Virus record (IMG/VR): IMGVR_UViG_3300048919_000540
Location: 1 to 35,219 of that record
Strand: one strand, 5' to 3'
DNA from: a virus
Length of the DNA: 35,219 bases
The translations under genes and the position numbers were made by a program. The notes beneath the pieces were generated by a model that was not told the DNA's origin, ran no database searches, and saw only the letters and a program-made list of their open reading frames with translations. Below, piece by piece: positions 1-5,938 of this stretch. The number at the start of each line of letters is the position of its first letter. The first letter of the stretch is position 1.

Positions 1-48
1 CAGGCCGGCTCGAAGCCGGGCGGCGCGGAGGTTGTCAGAGAAGGCCAT
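1..48 (-). CDS. CI-like phage repressor, N-terminal fragment
   Basis: Only the first 16 codons lie in the window; the gene runs off the left edge. The leftward reading begins MAFSDNLRAARLRAGL, the usual first helix of an XRE/lambda-repressor helix-turn-helix domain. It is divergent from the YdaS/Cro-like gene at 130, and three palindromic operator-like sites lie between the two starts. This is the geometry of a CI/Cro switch, so the gene is inferred to encode the repressor that maintains lysogeny. Upstream of the ATG at 48 there is only a weak purine stretch (GAAGAA), so translation may be inefficient. The dimerisation or autocleavage domain cannot be seen. Confidence 0.75.
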   Translation of the reverse strand, partial: MAFSDNLRAARLRAGL

Positions 49-58
49 GGGCCAATTC

Positions 59-73
59 TTCACGGTCTGTGAT
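59..73. promoter_or_regulatory. Operator-like palindrome A (repressor-proximal)
   Basis: TTCAC-N5-GTGAT differs by one base from the ATCAC-N5-GTGAT consensus formed with the other two sites. It is the site nearest the CI-like start codon. Its centre (66) is 23 bp from the next site. Confidence 0.65.
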
Positions 74-81
74 GTGGCGCT

Positions 82-96
82 AACACGATTTGTGTT
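82..96. promoter_or_regulatory. Operator-like palindrome B (middle)
   Basis: AACAC-N5-GTGTT is a perfect 5+5 inverted repeat centred at 89, about halfway between the two divergent genes. A rightward -35-like TTGTGT (90-95) overlaps its right half. With TATGTG at 113-118 (17-bp spacer) this gives a plausible rightward early promoter. Confidence 0.65.
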
Positions 97-105
97 GCGG
101 GAAGG

Positions 106-120
106 ATCACGATATGTGAT
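106..120. promoter_or_regulatory. Operator-like palindrome C (Cro-proximal)
   Basis: ATCAC-GATAT-GTGAT is a perfect 5+5 inverted repeat centred at 113, 24 bp from site B. It covers the possible -10 (TATGTG) of the rightward promoter. Transcription would start about 5 nt before the ATG at 130, so the Cro-like mRNA may be nearly leaderless. This fits the absence of a Shine-Dalgarno sequence there. Confidence 0.65.
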
Positions 121-129
121 TCTCCCCCA

Positions 130-561
130 ATGGACGCACTCGACAGAGCCGTGAAAGCCGCCGGCGGGGTTACATGCCTTGCCTCCCATCTTGGTGTTCG
201 CCAGAGCGCTGTCAGCAATTGGCGCTCCCGGGGGCGTGTGCCCCCGGCCATGGCCATTCCCATCGAATCCGTCACTGGCGTTTCCCGCCATGACCTTTGT
301 CCCGACATTTTCGGCCCCTTGGGCGGTCTGGCCCCGGTGACCAAGCGGGAGTTGCTGGCAAAGCTCGGCCTCTCCAATGACGCACACCTGGCCGTCGTCT
401 TGGCCCTCCCGGCGGATCGCGTCGCATCGTGGGAGCTGGACGCAGCTGTCCCGGCTCTGCCCGGTGTTCTCGCCGTCCTGGGTGCTGCGCCAGCCGGTGC
501 TGTTTCGCGCGTCGAATCCGATCCCGACGCGGACCGCATTGGCCCGGTCGACACCGCCTGA
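130..561 (+). CDS. Cro/YdaS-family DNA-binding regulator
   Basis: 143 aa. Residues 1-60 follow the YdaS/Cro-like helix-turn-helix pattern: an AVKAAGG start, a recognition helix around QSAVSNWRSRG, and the closing SRHDLCPDI typical of the family. It is the first rightward gene after the operators, so it is inferred to act as the Cro counterpart of the CI-like repressor and to favour the lytic state. The remaining ~80 residues are longer than the usual YdaS protein (about 70-100 aa). They contain a second, degenerate segment (ELLAKLG, then RVASWELDAAVP) that resembles a worn helix-turn-helix copy, and an acidic tail. There is no clear ribosome-binding site. Confidence 0.75.
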   Translation: MDALDRAVKAAGGVTCLASHLGVRQSAVSNWRSRGRVPPAMAIPIESVTGVSRHDLCPDIFGPLGGLAPVTKRELLAKLGLSNDAHLAVVLALPADRVASWELDAAVPALPGVLAVLGAAPAGAVSRVESDPDADRIGPVDTA

Positions 562-671
562 AAGGCCATCCCTGGCCGTCGTCCCTGAATTGTTGATCTC
601 CATGGCGCCAATCCTGCGCCGCCCGAGCCCAGCCCGAAACCTTGAAACACCGTCCCTCCCAAGGTGACCTC

Positions 672-1205
672 ATGACCTGCCGTACATCCGCTCTCAACTG
701 GCTCGACGTTCTCTACAACTCCGTGCGCAAGACGCCCGGCGGTGTGGTGGATGCAGCCGCATTCCTGGCCGACCGTCGTGGGAAGTCGATGCACCCGGAA
801 ACCCTTCGCGCGAAGTTGCGTGGGTTGGAGGGTGAGTCGGTGACGATGGAAATCGCCGAACTGCTCACGGAGTGGATGCAGGAGAAGGCAGGGGGAAGTG
901 ATTACGCCCTTGACTGGATGCAGGCGCTGGCCGGGCAGTTCGGCATGGCCGTGGCCACGGTTCCACCGCCGCCGGAGGGCGGCTGGTCGGACGAGATCGG
1001 CGCCATCCAGACGAAGTTGCTGGAGATCACCACGCGGGTGGGGCGCTTGTCTGGCACGGCGGTGGAGGCAATGGCCGATCACCATATCGACAGCGACGAA
1101 GCGAAGTTGATGGTGGAAGAGGCCAACTCGCTGATCACGATGGCGCACCGGTTGATTCGCAACGTTTCGCGCGCTGCGGCGAAGGGGAGGGCACGAAATG
1201 TCTAA
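672..1205 (+). CDS. CII-like phage regulatory protein (CP76/YmfL type)
   Basis: 177 aa from the ATG at 672, chosen because AAGGTG (661-666) gives a good ribosome-binding site; an in-frame TTG at 642 lacks one. The pattern WLDVLYNSVRKTPGG, followed by an N-terminal helix-turn-helix-like segment, a middle ALAGQFG helix and a C-terminal helical half, matches the Phage_CP76/CII-like regulator family. Members of that family are taken as lysis-lysogeny regulators. It is second in the early operon after the Cro-like gene. The ~110 nt before it hold no convincing gene. Its stop overlaps the next small ORF. The exact target promoter is not visible. Confidence 0.7.
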   Translation: MTCRTSALNWLDVLYNSVRKTPGGVVDAAAFLADRRGKSMHPETLRAKLRGLEGESVTMEIAELLTEWMQEKAGGSDYALDWMQALAGQFGMAVATVPPPPEGGWSDEIGAIQTKLLEITTRVGRLSGTAVEAMADHHIDSDEAKLMVEEANSLITMAHRLIRNVSRAAAKGRARNV

Positions 1206-1293
1206 CTACCCCCAAATTCCCTTGAGCTGGCCTACAGCGCTCGAGATTTATGCAATGACCATTGGAAGCCTCTCCAGCGAGGTGCATCCATGA
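1198..1293 (+). CDS. Small 31-aa early protein, unknown
   Basis: A 31-codon ORF beginning MSNYPQIPLSW. It has a good ribosome-binding site (GGGGAGGG just before the ATG), overlaps the end of the CII-like gene, and its TGA overlaps the ATG of the next gene (ATGA). This two-sided coupling in an operon with no other gap suggests it is translated. Without it there would be an uncoupled 84-nt gap. No family is recognised. It could be a real micro-protein or only a coupling leader. Confidence 0.5.
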   Translation: MSNYPQIPLSWPTALEIYAMTIGSLSSEVHP

Positions 1294-1601
1294 ACGTTCG
1301 AGCCCGATCAACTGATCCCCGCAGCAGCCACGCTGCTGCTGCCGACCTTATCGCCAGCGGCGCGCTGCATGTCCAGCATGCCAAGACCGAAGCCGCGGTG
1401 ATCCGTCACCCGGGGCAGAGCAGCCTTCACCTATCGAAGTTGACTGGCCTGGACCGCCACATGCTGGGCCGCCGTCTGCCTGAACTGGCCAGAGCGGGAC
1501 GCATTTGGCGCGGCCCGGTCGCGCCTTGCGAAATCACTGGCAAACCCGCCTGTACCTGGTGGCCAGTGGCGCCGGGCGAAAACGTGTTGCTGGGGCTCTG
1601 A
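1290..1601 (+). CDS. Small winged-helix-like early protein
   Basis: 103 aa. Residues 34-75 (AAVIRHPGQSSLHLSKLTG, then MLGRRLPELARAGRIWRG) have the spacing of a winged helix-turn-helix: a helix, a recognition helix after SKLTG, and a GRIWRG wing. It is probably a DNA-binding protein of the early region. It starts in an ATGA overlap and ends 1 nt before the replication initiator, so the two are translated together. No specific family name is assigned. Confidence 0.6.
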   Translation: MNVRARSTDPRSSHAAAADLIASGALHVQHAKTEAAVIRHPGQSSLHLSKLTGLDRHMLGRRLPELARAGRIWRGPVAPCEITGKPACTWWPVAPGENVLLGL

Positions 1602-1602
1602 C

Positions 1603-2496
1603 ATGTCGACCATCATCATGTCGCAGTGCTGGCCGCTGCAGGGCCTGAGCGTCACGCAGAAGGCTGTCTTGATCTCGCTGGCTGACCAAGCCAACGACGA
1701 TGGCGTGTGCTGGCCGGCGGTGGGCACCATCGCCGCGCGCTGCTGCATGTCGCCGCGCGCTGTACGCACCGCCATGGATCATCTGGAAGTCGTGGGCCTA
1801 CTGACCCGCGACCGCAGGTTCAACAGCAGCACTGTCTACAACGTCACCCCGGCCAAGTTCGACAAGGCCGCAGCGCCGTCGAAGGGCACCCGCAAGGCCG
1901 GAAAAGCCGGTACTGCATCGGGCGCAGGTGCTGCGCCCCGTGCAGGGGGTGCGCCCGATGCAGGTGGGGATGCGCCCCGTGCAGGTGGGGATGCAGCGGG
2001 CGCAGGTCTGGAGGTGCGCCCCGTGCCGCCTAACCGTCATATAACCACCAATGAACCGTCAGAAGAACCGTCATCTCCGGCGGGCCTGTCGGCCGCGCCG
2101 CCGGTGGTGGATTCGGAAACGGAGTTGCAGGCCGCGTGCAGGGCGACATGGGCGGCATACGCCAGCGCCTACCGCATCCGCCATGGCGTTGCACCGGTCC
2201 GCAACGCGAAGGTCAACGCCAACGTGAAGCAGTTGGTGCAGCGGCTCGGGCATGCCGAAGCACCGGCCGTCGCCGGGTGGTTCCTGACCGTCAACGAGCG
2301 CTACGTGGTGCAGAACATGCACGACCTGGGGGCGCTGCTGTCGAAGTGCGAGGCCTACCGCACGCAGTGGGTCACCGGCCGGCAGATGACCGCGACCAGC
2401 GCCCAGCAGCAGGACCAGACCCAAAGCAACGCCAACGCCGCGGACGAGGCCAAGGCAAAGCTGCGCCAGCTGAGGGGGGCGACCAATGCTCACTGA
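1603..2496 (+). CDS. O-like phage replication initiator
   Basis: 297 aa. Residues ~15-80 form a winged helix-turn-helix of the HTH_36 type (LSVTQKAVLISLADQANDDG, PAVGTIAARCCMSPRAVRTA, then a VVGLLTRD wing), common in O-like and other phage replication initiators. Residues ~98-142 are a Gly/Ala/Pro/Arg-rich linker coded by direct DNA repeats that look like origin iterons. Residues ~165-260 form a helical domain conserved in such proteins. As in lambda O, the initiator gene apparently carries its own origin. The start follows the previous stop by one base, with GGGG 7 nt upstream. The next gene overlaps its end by 11 nt. It is inferred to bind the iterons and recruit the host helicase through the next gene product. 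Confidence 0.75.
   Translation: MSTIIMSQCWPLQGLSVTQKAVLISLADQANDDGVCWPAVGTIAARCCMSPRAVRTAMDHLEVVGLLTRDRRFNSSTVYNVTPAKFDKAAAPSKGTRKAGKAGTASGAGAAPRAGGAPDAGGDAPRAGGDAAGAGLEVRPVPPNRHITTNEPSEEPSSPAGLSAAPPVVDSETELQAACRATWAAYASAYRIRHGVAPVRNAKVNANVKQLVQRLGHAEAPAVAGWFLTVNERYVVQNMHDLGALLSKCEAYRTQWVTGRQMTATSAQQQDQTQSNANAADEAKAKLRQLRGATNAH
1932..2026 (+). repeat. Four 12-bp iteron-like repeats inside the replication gene
   Basis: TGCGCCCCGTGC or a close variant occurs at 1932-1943, 1950-1961 (two mismatches), 1971-1982 and 2015-2026. Between the copies are further shared stretches (CAGGTGGGGATGC twice). The last copy is 44 bp after the third, so it lies in a different codon phase. This argues that the DNA, not only the protein, is conserved. 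It is interpreted as binding sites for the initiator encoded by the same gene. Confidence 0.55.
2030..2080 (+). other. Putative phage replication origin, AT-richer element
   Basis: Directly after the GC-rich iterons is an unusually AT-rich stretch for this genome. It carries three copies of ACCGTCA(T/G), starting near 2033, 2056 and 2067. Iterons followed by an AT-rich unwinding segment within the O gene is the lambda origin layout. The assignment is by analogy. Confidence 0.4.
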
Positions 2497-3157
2497 CGCC
2501 GAGCAGGATCAGCTGGTGGACATGCTGGCCTCTACTGCCGAGGTCATGGGCGAGAAGATCAGCCCCAACGCGGCGACGTACATGGTGCTGGATCTGGTCA
2601 CCTATCCGCTGCGCGTGCTGGCTGAGGCGCTGACCGCCTGCCGCCGCGAGGTAAAGGGCCGGCTGAGCCTGGCCGCGATCATGGAGCGCATTGACGACGG
2701 GCACCCGGCACCGAACGAAGCGTGGGCTGTGGCGATCCGGGCCGCTGACGAGGCGGTGACCGTGGTATGGACCGAGCAGACCAGGGACGCATGGACGGCG
2801 GCGCTGCCGCTGGTCGAGGAAGGCGACAAGATCGCAGCGCGGCAGGCGTTTCTGGAGGTGTACGCCCGGTTGGTGAAGAGCGCGCGCGCTGTGGGTGGTT
2901 GTGCCGTCTATCAGCCGTCGCTGGGCCACGACGCGAGTGCCCGGGCCGCAGCGCTGCAGTTGGCGGTGGATGCTGGCCGCTTGGCGCACGAGCAGGTAGC
3001 CGACCACCTGGCGCTGCCGCCGGCCACGCCCGCGTTCAATCCGCTGGCCCTGCTCGCCGGCCGAGTGGAGGCGAGCCCGGAAGCGAACGAGCGCACCAAA
3101 CAGCGACTGGCGGAAATCGCCGAGCTGTTCGGTCCCGCTCAGGACGCAGCGGCATGA
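2486..3157 (+). CDS. Putative replication accessory protein (helicase-loader position)
   Basis: 223 aa, overlapping the O-like gene by 11 nt. The sequence is mainly helical: residues 1-75 (MLTDAEQDQLVDMLASTAEV, ALTACRREVKGRLSLAAIM, PAPNEAWA) look like the N-terminal domain found in several phage loader-type proteins. The C-terminal half is Ala/Leu-rich and ends near ERTKQRLAEIAELFG. No Walker A motif is present, so it is not a DnaC-type ATPase. Position immediately after the initiator suggests a lambda P-like role, delivering the host helicase to the origin. This is inference from gene order; the protein could instead be an unrelated early protein. Confidence 0.55.
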   Translation: MLTDAEQDQLVDMLASTAEVMGEKISPNAATYMVLDLVTYPLRVLAEALTACRREVKGRLSLAAIMERIDDGHPAPNEAWAVAIRAADEAVTVVWTEQTRDAWTAALPLVEEGDKIAARQAFLEVYARLVKSARAVGGCAVYQPSLGHDASARAAALQLAVDAGRLAHEQVADHLALPPATPAFNPLALLAGRVEASPEANERTKQRLAEIAELFGPAQDAAA

Positions 3158-3348
3158 GGCAGGACCACGTCGAACTGGAGGTGCGCCCTGTTTCCGAGCC
3201 GGTGGCGGTGGCCGGCTGGTATCTGGCCTATGGCTATGGGGTCAAGCCGCTGGTGCTGTACGCCACCCGTGGGGCCACCGTTTGGCGCGATGGTTGCCGG
3301 CAGATCCCGATCACCCGGTATGCCGGGCCGATTCCGGAACTGCGCTGA
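3154..3348 (+). CDS. Small early phage protein, unknown
   Basis: 64 aa beginning MRQDHVELEVRPV. Start and stop both overlap neighbours (ATGA at 3154 and TGATG at 3346), so it belongs to the early operon. The composition is that of a small soluble beta-rich protein: GWYLAYGYG, PLVLYA, TVWRDGCRQ, then PITRYAGPIPELR. No family is recognised. The unbroken coupling on both sides and codon use like its neighbours make it a likely real gene. Confidence 0.6.
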   Translation: MRQDHVELEVRPVSEPVAVAGWYLAYGYGVKPLVLYATRGATVWRDGCRQIPITRYAGPIPELR

Positions 3349-3716
3349 TGTGGTCCAACGATCCGCCGCCGACGAAGGCAGAGGCGGCACGCATCGAGTT
3401 GGCCAAGGCCGGCCCGTGCATGGCCTGTGTGGTGTTGCAGATCCAGCAGCTGCTGGACCCGGAACGGGTGGTCTACGGCTGCGACTACAACCACGCCAAG
3501 AGCGGCAACCGGCGGCGCGGCCACTACTTCGGTTTCGCGCTCTGCATATGGCACCACCGCCGCCGACTGATGGAAGGGAAAACCTTCGCTTGGATGCGGC
3601 AGATCTACGGTCCGAGCCTGATGGATGGCTCGCGGACCTTCCACGAAACCTACGGATCTGATGACGACCTGATCGAGCAGCAGACCTATATCAACGAACT
3701 GAGGGCGACGGCATGA
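3348..3716 (+). CDS. Ref-like recombination enhancement nuclease
   Basis: 122 aa from the ATG at 3348, which overlaps the preceding stop. The pattern is that of the phage P1 Ref family, an HNH-type nuclease that depends on RecA: a first metal pair C24/C27 (GPCMAC), H49 in YNHAKSG, the RRGH turn, C66 with the double histidine H69-H70 (CIWHH), and the trailing GPSL-x-DGSRTFHETYG. P1 Ref cuts DNA at RecA-mediated displacement loops. Here it would act in phage recombination or DNA processing. It is coupled to the next gene by ATGA. Confidence 0.75.
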   Translation: MWSNDPPPTKAEAARIELAKAGPCMACVVLQIQQLLDPERVVYGCDYNHAKSGNRRRGHYFGFALCIWHHRRRLMEGKTFAWMRQIYGPSLMDGSRTFHETYGSDDDLIEQQTYINELRATA

Positions 3717-3916
3717 AGAAGACGAAGACATTGGCACCGAGGTTGAACCCTCAGATCGCGCCCAGGGAGCGCCGAATGGACCACAACACGGTGTCCCGGC
3801 CCAAGCGTAGGAAGCCAGGGACATTCGCTGCCGGTCAGGTTGAGACGGTTGAGCAGTTCGAGGCCCGTGGCGGGCAGGTGCAGCGCCTTCCGGCCAGCTG
3901 GGATCAGGCGGCATGA
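3713..3916 (+). CDS. Small basic early protein, unknown
   Basis: 67 aa with a very basic N-terminal half (MKKTKTLAPRLNPQ, RPKRRKPG) and a short C-terminal part containing VEQFEARGGQVQRLPASW. It overlaps the Ref-like gene and the next gene by 4 nt each (ATGA). The charge pattern suggests a nucleic-acid-associated peptide, but no family is recognised. The C-terminal motif looks like a short phage ORF found between replication and late-control genes. Confidence 0.55.
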   Translation: MKKTKTLAPRLNPQIAPRERRMDHNTVSRPKRRKPGTFAAGQVETVEQFEARGGQVQRLPASWDQAA

Positions 3917-4176
3917 ACAACCGCCCCTTACTCAACAGCCTGCTGGCCCGATCCGCCGCCGACGGGCGCCTGTCGATCAACGCTGCGCGGGACATTCTCG
4001 CTGAATCGGAGTGGCCTGCTGTGCAGTGGCGTCCCATCGCGGAGGCTCCGCAGGACGGCACGCGGCTGATGCTGTGGGACTCGGTGAGCAAGCGGCCGGT
4101 GTTCGGCAGTTGGCGCTGGGACAACCCGAAGATCACGCACTACGCGGCCGAGCCGGCTGGCCCCGCGGCGGCCTGA
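3913..4176 (+). CDS. Phage protein with DUF551-like segment
   Basis: 87 aa. Residues 37-70 (QWRPIAEAPQDGTRLMLWDS, then PVFGSWRWDN) follow the WxPIxxxPxDGxxVLLW...xxGxW pattern of DUF551-like phage proteins, whose function is unknown. It is joined to the previous gene by an ATGA overlap and to the following 24-codon ORF by TGATG. It is probably translated with the early operon. Confidence 0.6.
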   Translation: MNNRPLLNSLLARSAADGRLSINAARDILAESEWPAVQWRPIAEAPQDGTRLMLWDSVSKRPVFGSWRWDNPKITHYAAEPAGPAAA

Positions 4177-4250
4177 TGAACGCAACCAAGAATCCGGCGC
4201 GACCGCGCGCTGCACGAGCAAACCACCAAGGGGAAGGCGCATGCGAATGA
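4176..4250 (+). CDS. Possible 24-aa basic micro-ORF
   Basis: A 24-codon ORF (MNATKNPARPRAARANHQGE and four more residues). It starts in a TGATG overlap with the preceding gene and ends inside the start of the Q-like gene. It fills the only uncoupled gap before that gene and could carry ribosomes to it. The peptide has no recognisable motif. Whether it matters as a protein or only as a translational coupler is unknown. Confidence 0.3.
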   Translation: MNATKNPARPRAARANHQGEGACE

Positions 4251-4945
4251 GTAATGCACGGGAGCTGCTGTCCAGCCGGACGGGCCCAAAGACCATGAGT
4301 TTCGATGGCAGCGCGGGCGGCCCGACCACCCAGGAGGTCGTGGCTGCGCTGGCGTACGTGCCGCACGGGCTGGGGCATGAGCTGCTGCAGGCAATGTGGT
4401 GGCCCGAGAGTGGTCAGCGCCGGCGCGAACAGCTGCGCCAGGCCGTCATCGCTTTGGTGGCACCGGAGTTCACCCGCCAGATGCACGAACTGGCCGACGC
4501 TCGCACGCACTTCGGCATCGCCAAGGCCAGCATGGGCTGGTGCGGCGGGACGGTCACCGATGCACAGCGACGCGAGCTGCGCCGAGCAGAGAAGGCGCTG
4601 GATGATGCGCGCGCTGCGGCATGGCCGAACAACACGATGGAGCAGCTTGGGGTTCTGGCTGGGGCGGTGATCGCGGAGATGGTCGGGGCATGCGAGTGCG
4701 AGCGTTGCGGCGGCAGGAAGGTTGTTCCAGATCCGGCGGGCGCAGGTGTAGTGAACTGCGGAGACTGCGGCGGGAGTGGCTGCGAGCCATTGAGCGGCCG
4801 AAAGCGCGCCGGCGCCATCGGGGCGGATTGGTCGGCCTACAGCCGGTTCTGGCGGCCGGTCTATGAGTGGATGCTTGCCAACTTCCGCGCGGCCGAGGCG
4901 CGCGCTGCACGGCAGTTCAGCAAGGCGCTCACGATGACGGCGTAA
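4241..4945 (+). CDS. Q-like late antiterminator with zinc finger
   Basis: 234 aa, with AAGGGGAAGG just upstream as a strong ribosome-binding site. A DnaJ-type zinc-binding pattern is visible: C153-ER-C156-GG and C173-GD-C176-GGSG. It is followed by helical segments rich in Trp and Arg (residues 195-234). A cysteine finger in a ~230-aa protein that ends the early operon, just before an intrinsic terminator and the lysis genes, matches the position and features of lambda-type Q antiterminators. The inferred role is to modify RNA polymerase at the late promoter so that it reads through the terminator at 5001. The sequence is not close enough to the classical Q proteins for certainty. Confidence 0.6.
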   Translation: MRMSNARELLSSRTGPKTMSFDGSAGGPTTQEVVAALAYVPHGLGHELLQAMWWPESGQRRREQLRQAVIALVAPEFTRQMHELADARTHFGIAKASMGWCGGTVTDAQRRELRRAEKALDDARAAAWPNNTMEQLGVLAGAVIAEMVGACECERCGGRKVVPDPAGAGVVNCGDCGGSGCEPLSGRKRAGAIGADWSAYSRFWRPVYEWMLANFRAAEARAARQFSKALTMTA

Positions 4946-4966
4946 CGATGACTTCCTAGGTCATCG
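4946..4966. promoter_or_regulatory. Perfect inverted repeat after the Q-like gene
   Basis: CGATGAC-N7-GTCATCG begins the base after the Q-like stop codon. The arms are perfect 7-mers. It lacks a following T-run, so it is not an intrinsic terminator. It could be a protein-binding site for the late control region or an RNA processing hairpin. Confidence 0.4.
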
Positions 4967-5000
4967 AAATAGGCGGCAATCTTGCCACCATCCAATCGCA

Positions 5001-5029
5001 AGCCCCGGCCCAGCCGGGGCTTTTTCTTT
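5001..5029 (+). terminator. Strong intrinsic terminator in tR' position
   Basis: AGCCCCGGC (5001-5009) and GCCGGGGCT (5013-5021) form a perfect 9-bp stem with a 3-nt loop, followed by a T-rich tail. It lies between the Q-like gene and the lysis cassette, where lambdoid phages place the terminator that Q overrides. No convincing late promoter sequence was identified in 4946-5000. Confidence 0.85.
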
Positions 5030-5104
5030 GCCCGCGTCCCAGCCGGACAAACTCTCGTGCCCAGCCGGCGCTAGGGGCGGGCACCCATCAACCGGGAGGG
5101 GCGT

Positions 5105-5332
5105 ATGCCGAACCGGACAAGTCACGGGGCCACCATGAAGGACGAGATCATCAGCACTGCGGCCGGTGCCGTGGCCAAAGCCGCACCGCCGGTAACCGTC
5201 GCCGGCGCCGTCGCTGCGGGCGCGGATCTAGACCGCGTGGTGGTGGTGTTGACCATCGTCTATCTCGTTGGCCAGATCGCTTACCTCGGGTGGCGCTGGG
5301 TCCGCGAGTGGCGGCAGAGGGCGCAGGCATGA
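5105..5332 (+). CDS. Holin
   Basis: 75 aa from the ATG at 5105, which has an excellent ribosome-binding site (GGGAGGGG). A second in-frame ATG at 5135 also has GGGG in front of it. The central region has a small-residue hydrophobic stretch (APPVTVAGAVAAGA) and a strong membrane helix (VVVVLTIVYLVGQIAYLGWRW), with a basic C-terminus. It lies immediately before the endolysin gene with a 4-nt overlap, the usual holin position. It is inferred to form the lethal membrane lesion that ends the infection cycle. The two starts could give holin and antiholin forms as in lambda S. Confidence 0.75.
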   Translation: MPNRTSHGATMKDEIISTAAGAVAKAAPPVTVAGAVAAGADLDRVVVVLTIVYLVGQIAYLGWRWVREWRQRAQA

Positions 5333-5793
5333 AGGCGAAAATCATCGGCGGCACTGCCGCAGCCGTTATTGCCCTGTCCGCCGCTGTGCTGGTCAAGCCG
5401 CGCGAGGGCTATGCACCGACGCCCTACATCGACATGGTCGGTGTCGCGACGTACTGCTACGGCGATACGGACAAGCCGGACAAGGCGTACTACACCGAGG
5501 CGGAGTGTGCTGCGCGGCTCAACAGCCGCCTGGGCGAGTACCTCACCGGCATACAGGCCTGCATCCATGTCCCGCTGGAACAGCACGAGTGGGCAGCACT
5601 GCTGAGCTGGTCCTACAACGTAGGGACCACCGCAGCCTGTGGCTCCTCGCTGGTGCGCAAGATCAACAGCGGTCGACCGCCCTCTGCCTGGTGCGCAGAG
5701 CTGGACCGGTGGGTCTATGCAGGTGGGAAACGCGTGCAGGGCCTCGTCTATCGCCGCGCCGCTGAGCGCGCCATGTGTGAAGGGAGGAAATGA
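5329..5793 (+). CDS. SAR endolysin (GH24 lysozyme)
   Basis: 154 aa from the ATG at 5329, overlapping the holin stop. Residues 4-22 are a weakly hydrophobic Ala/Gly-rich segment (KIIGGTAAAVIALSAAVLV), as in signal-arrest-release endolysins, which reach the periplasm by Sec and stay tethered until the membrane is depolarised. The T4-lysozyme-type catalytic triad is complete: E26, D35 and T41 with the exact E-x8-D-x5-T spacing. Several cysteines (for example C43) suggest disulfide-controlled activation. It cleaves the glycan strands of peptidoglycan. The conserved LLSWSYNVG region follows. Confidence 0.92.
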   Translation: MKAKIIGGTAAAVIALSAAVLVKPREGYAPTPYIDMVGVATYCYGDTDKPDKAYYTEAECAARLNSRLGEYLTGIQACIHVPLEQHEWAALLSWSYNVGTTAACGSSLVRKINSGRPPSAWCAELDRWVYAGGKRVQGLVYRRAAERAMCEGRK

Positions 5794-5794
5794 C

Positions 5795-5938
5795 ATGTAC
5801 GACGGTATCGGGAACGCTTTCGCGTTCGGCCTGGTGTTGGCCATGGCTGCAGGCGCGGCGCTGATGGCCATTCTGTTCTGGCTGATCCCCTGGCTCTGGG
5901 AGCTGGTGAAGCCTTGGATCCACATGGTGACCGCGTGA
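5795..5938 (+). CDS. Small membrane protein of the lysis cassette
   Basis: 47 aa, with AGGGAGGAAA directly upstream and a start 1 nt after the endolysin stop. Almost the whole chain is hydrophobic (residues 8-34, AFAFGLVLAMAAGAALMAIL and on), ending in a Trp-rich amphipathic tail (WLWELVKPWIHM). It lies between the endolysin and Rz and overlaps the GTG start of Rz. It could be a second holin, an antiholin or a pinholin-type regulator. No family is recognised. Confidence 0.65.
   Translation: MYDGIGNAFAFGLVLAMAAGAALMAILFWLIPWLWELVKPWIHMVTA

Noticed and set aside
602-667. A 21-codon ORF before the CII-like gene
   Set aside because: It has no ribosome-binding site and no coupling to its neighbours.
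60-1148. A 362-codon minus-strand ORF across the immunity region
   Set aside because: It is antisense to the operators, the YdaS-like gene and the CII-like gene, and its Arg/His/Pro-rich composition is typical of a shadow frame in high-GC DNA.
1921-2026. A CRISPR array
   Set aside because: The repeats are short (12 bp), irregularly spaced and lie inside a gene, and there are no spacers of uniform length.
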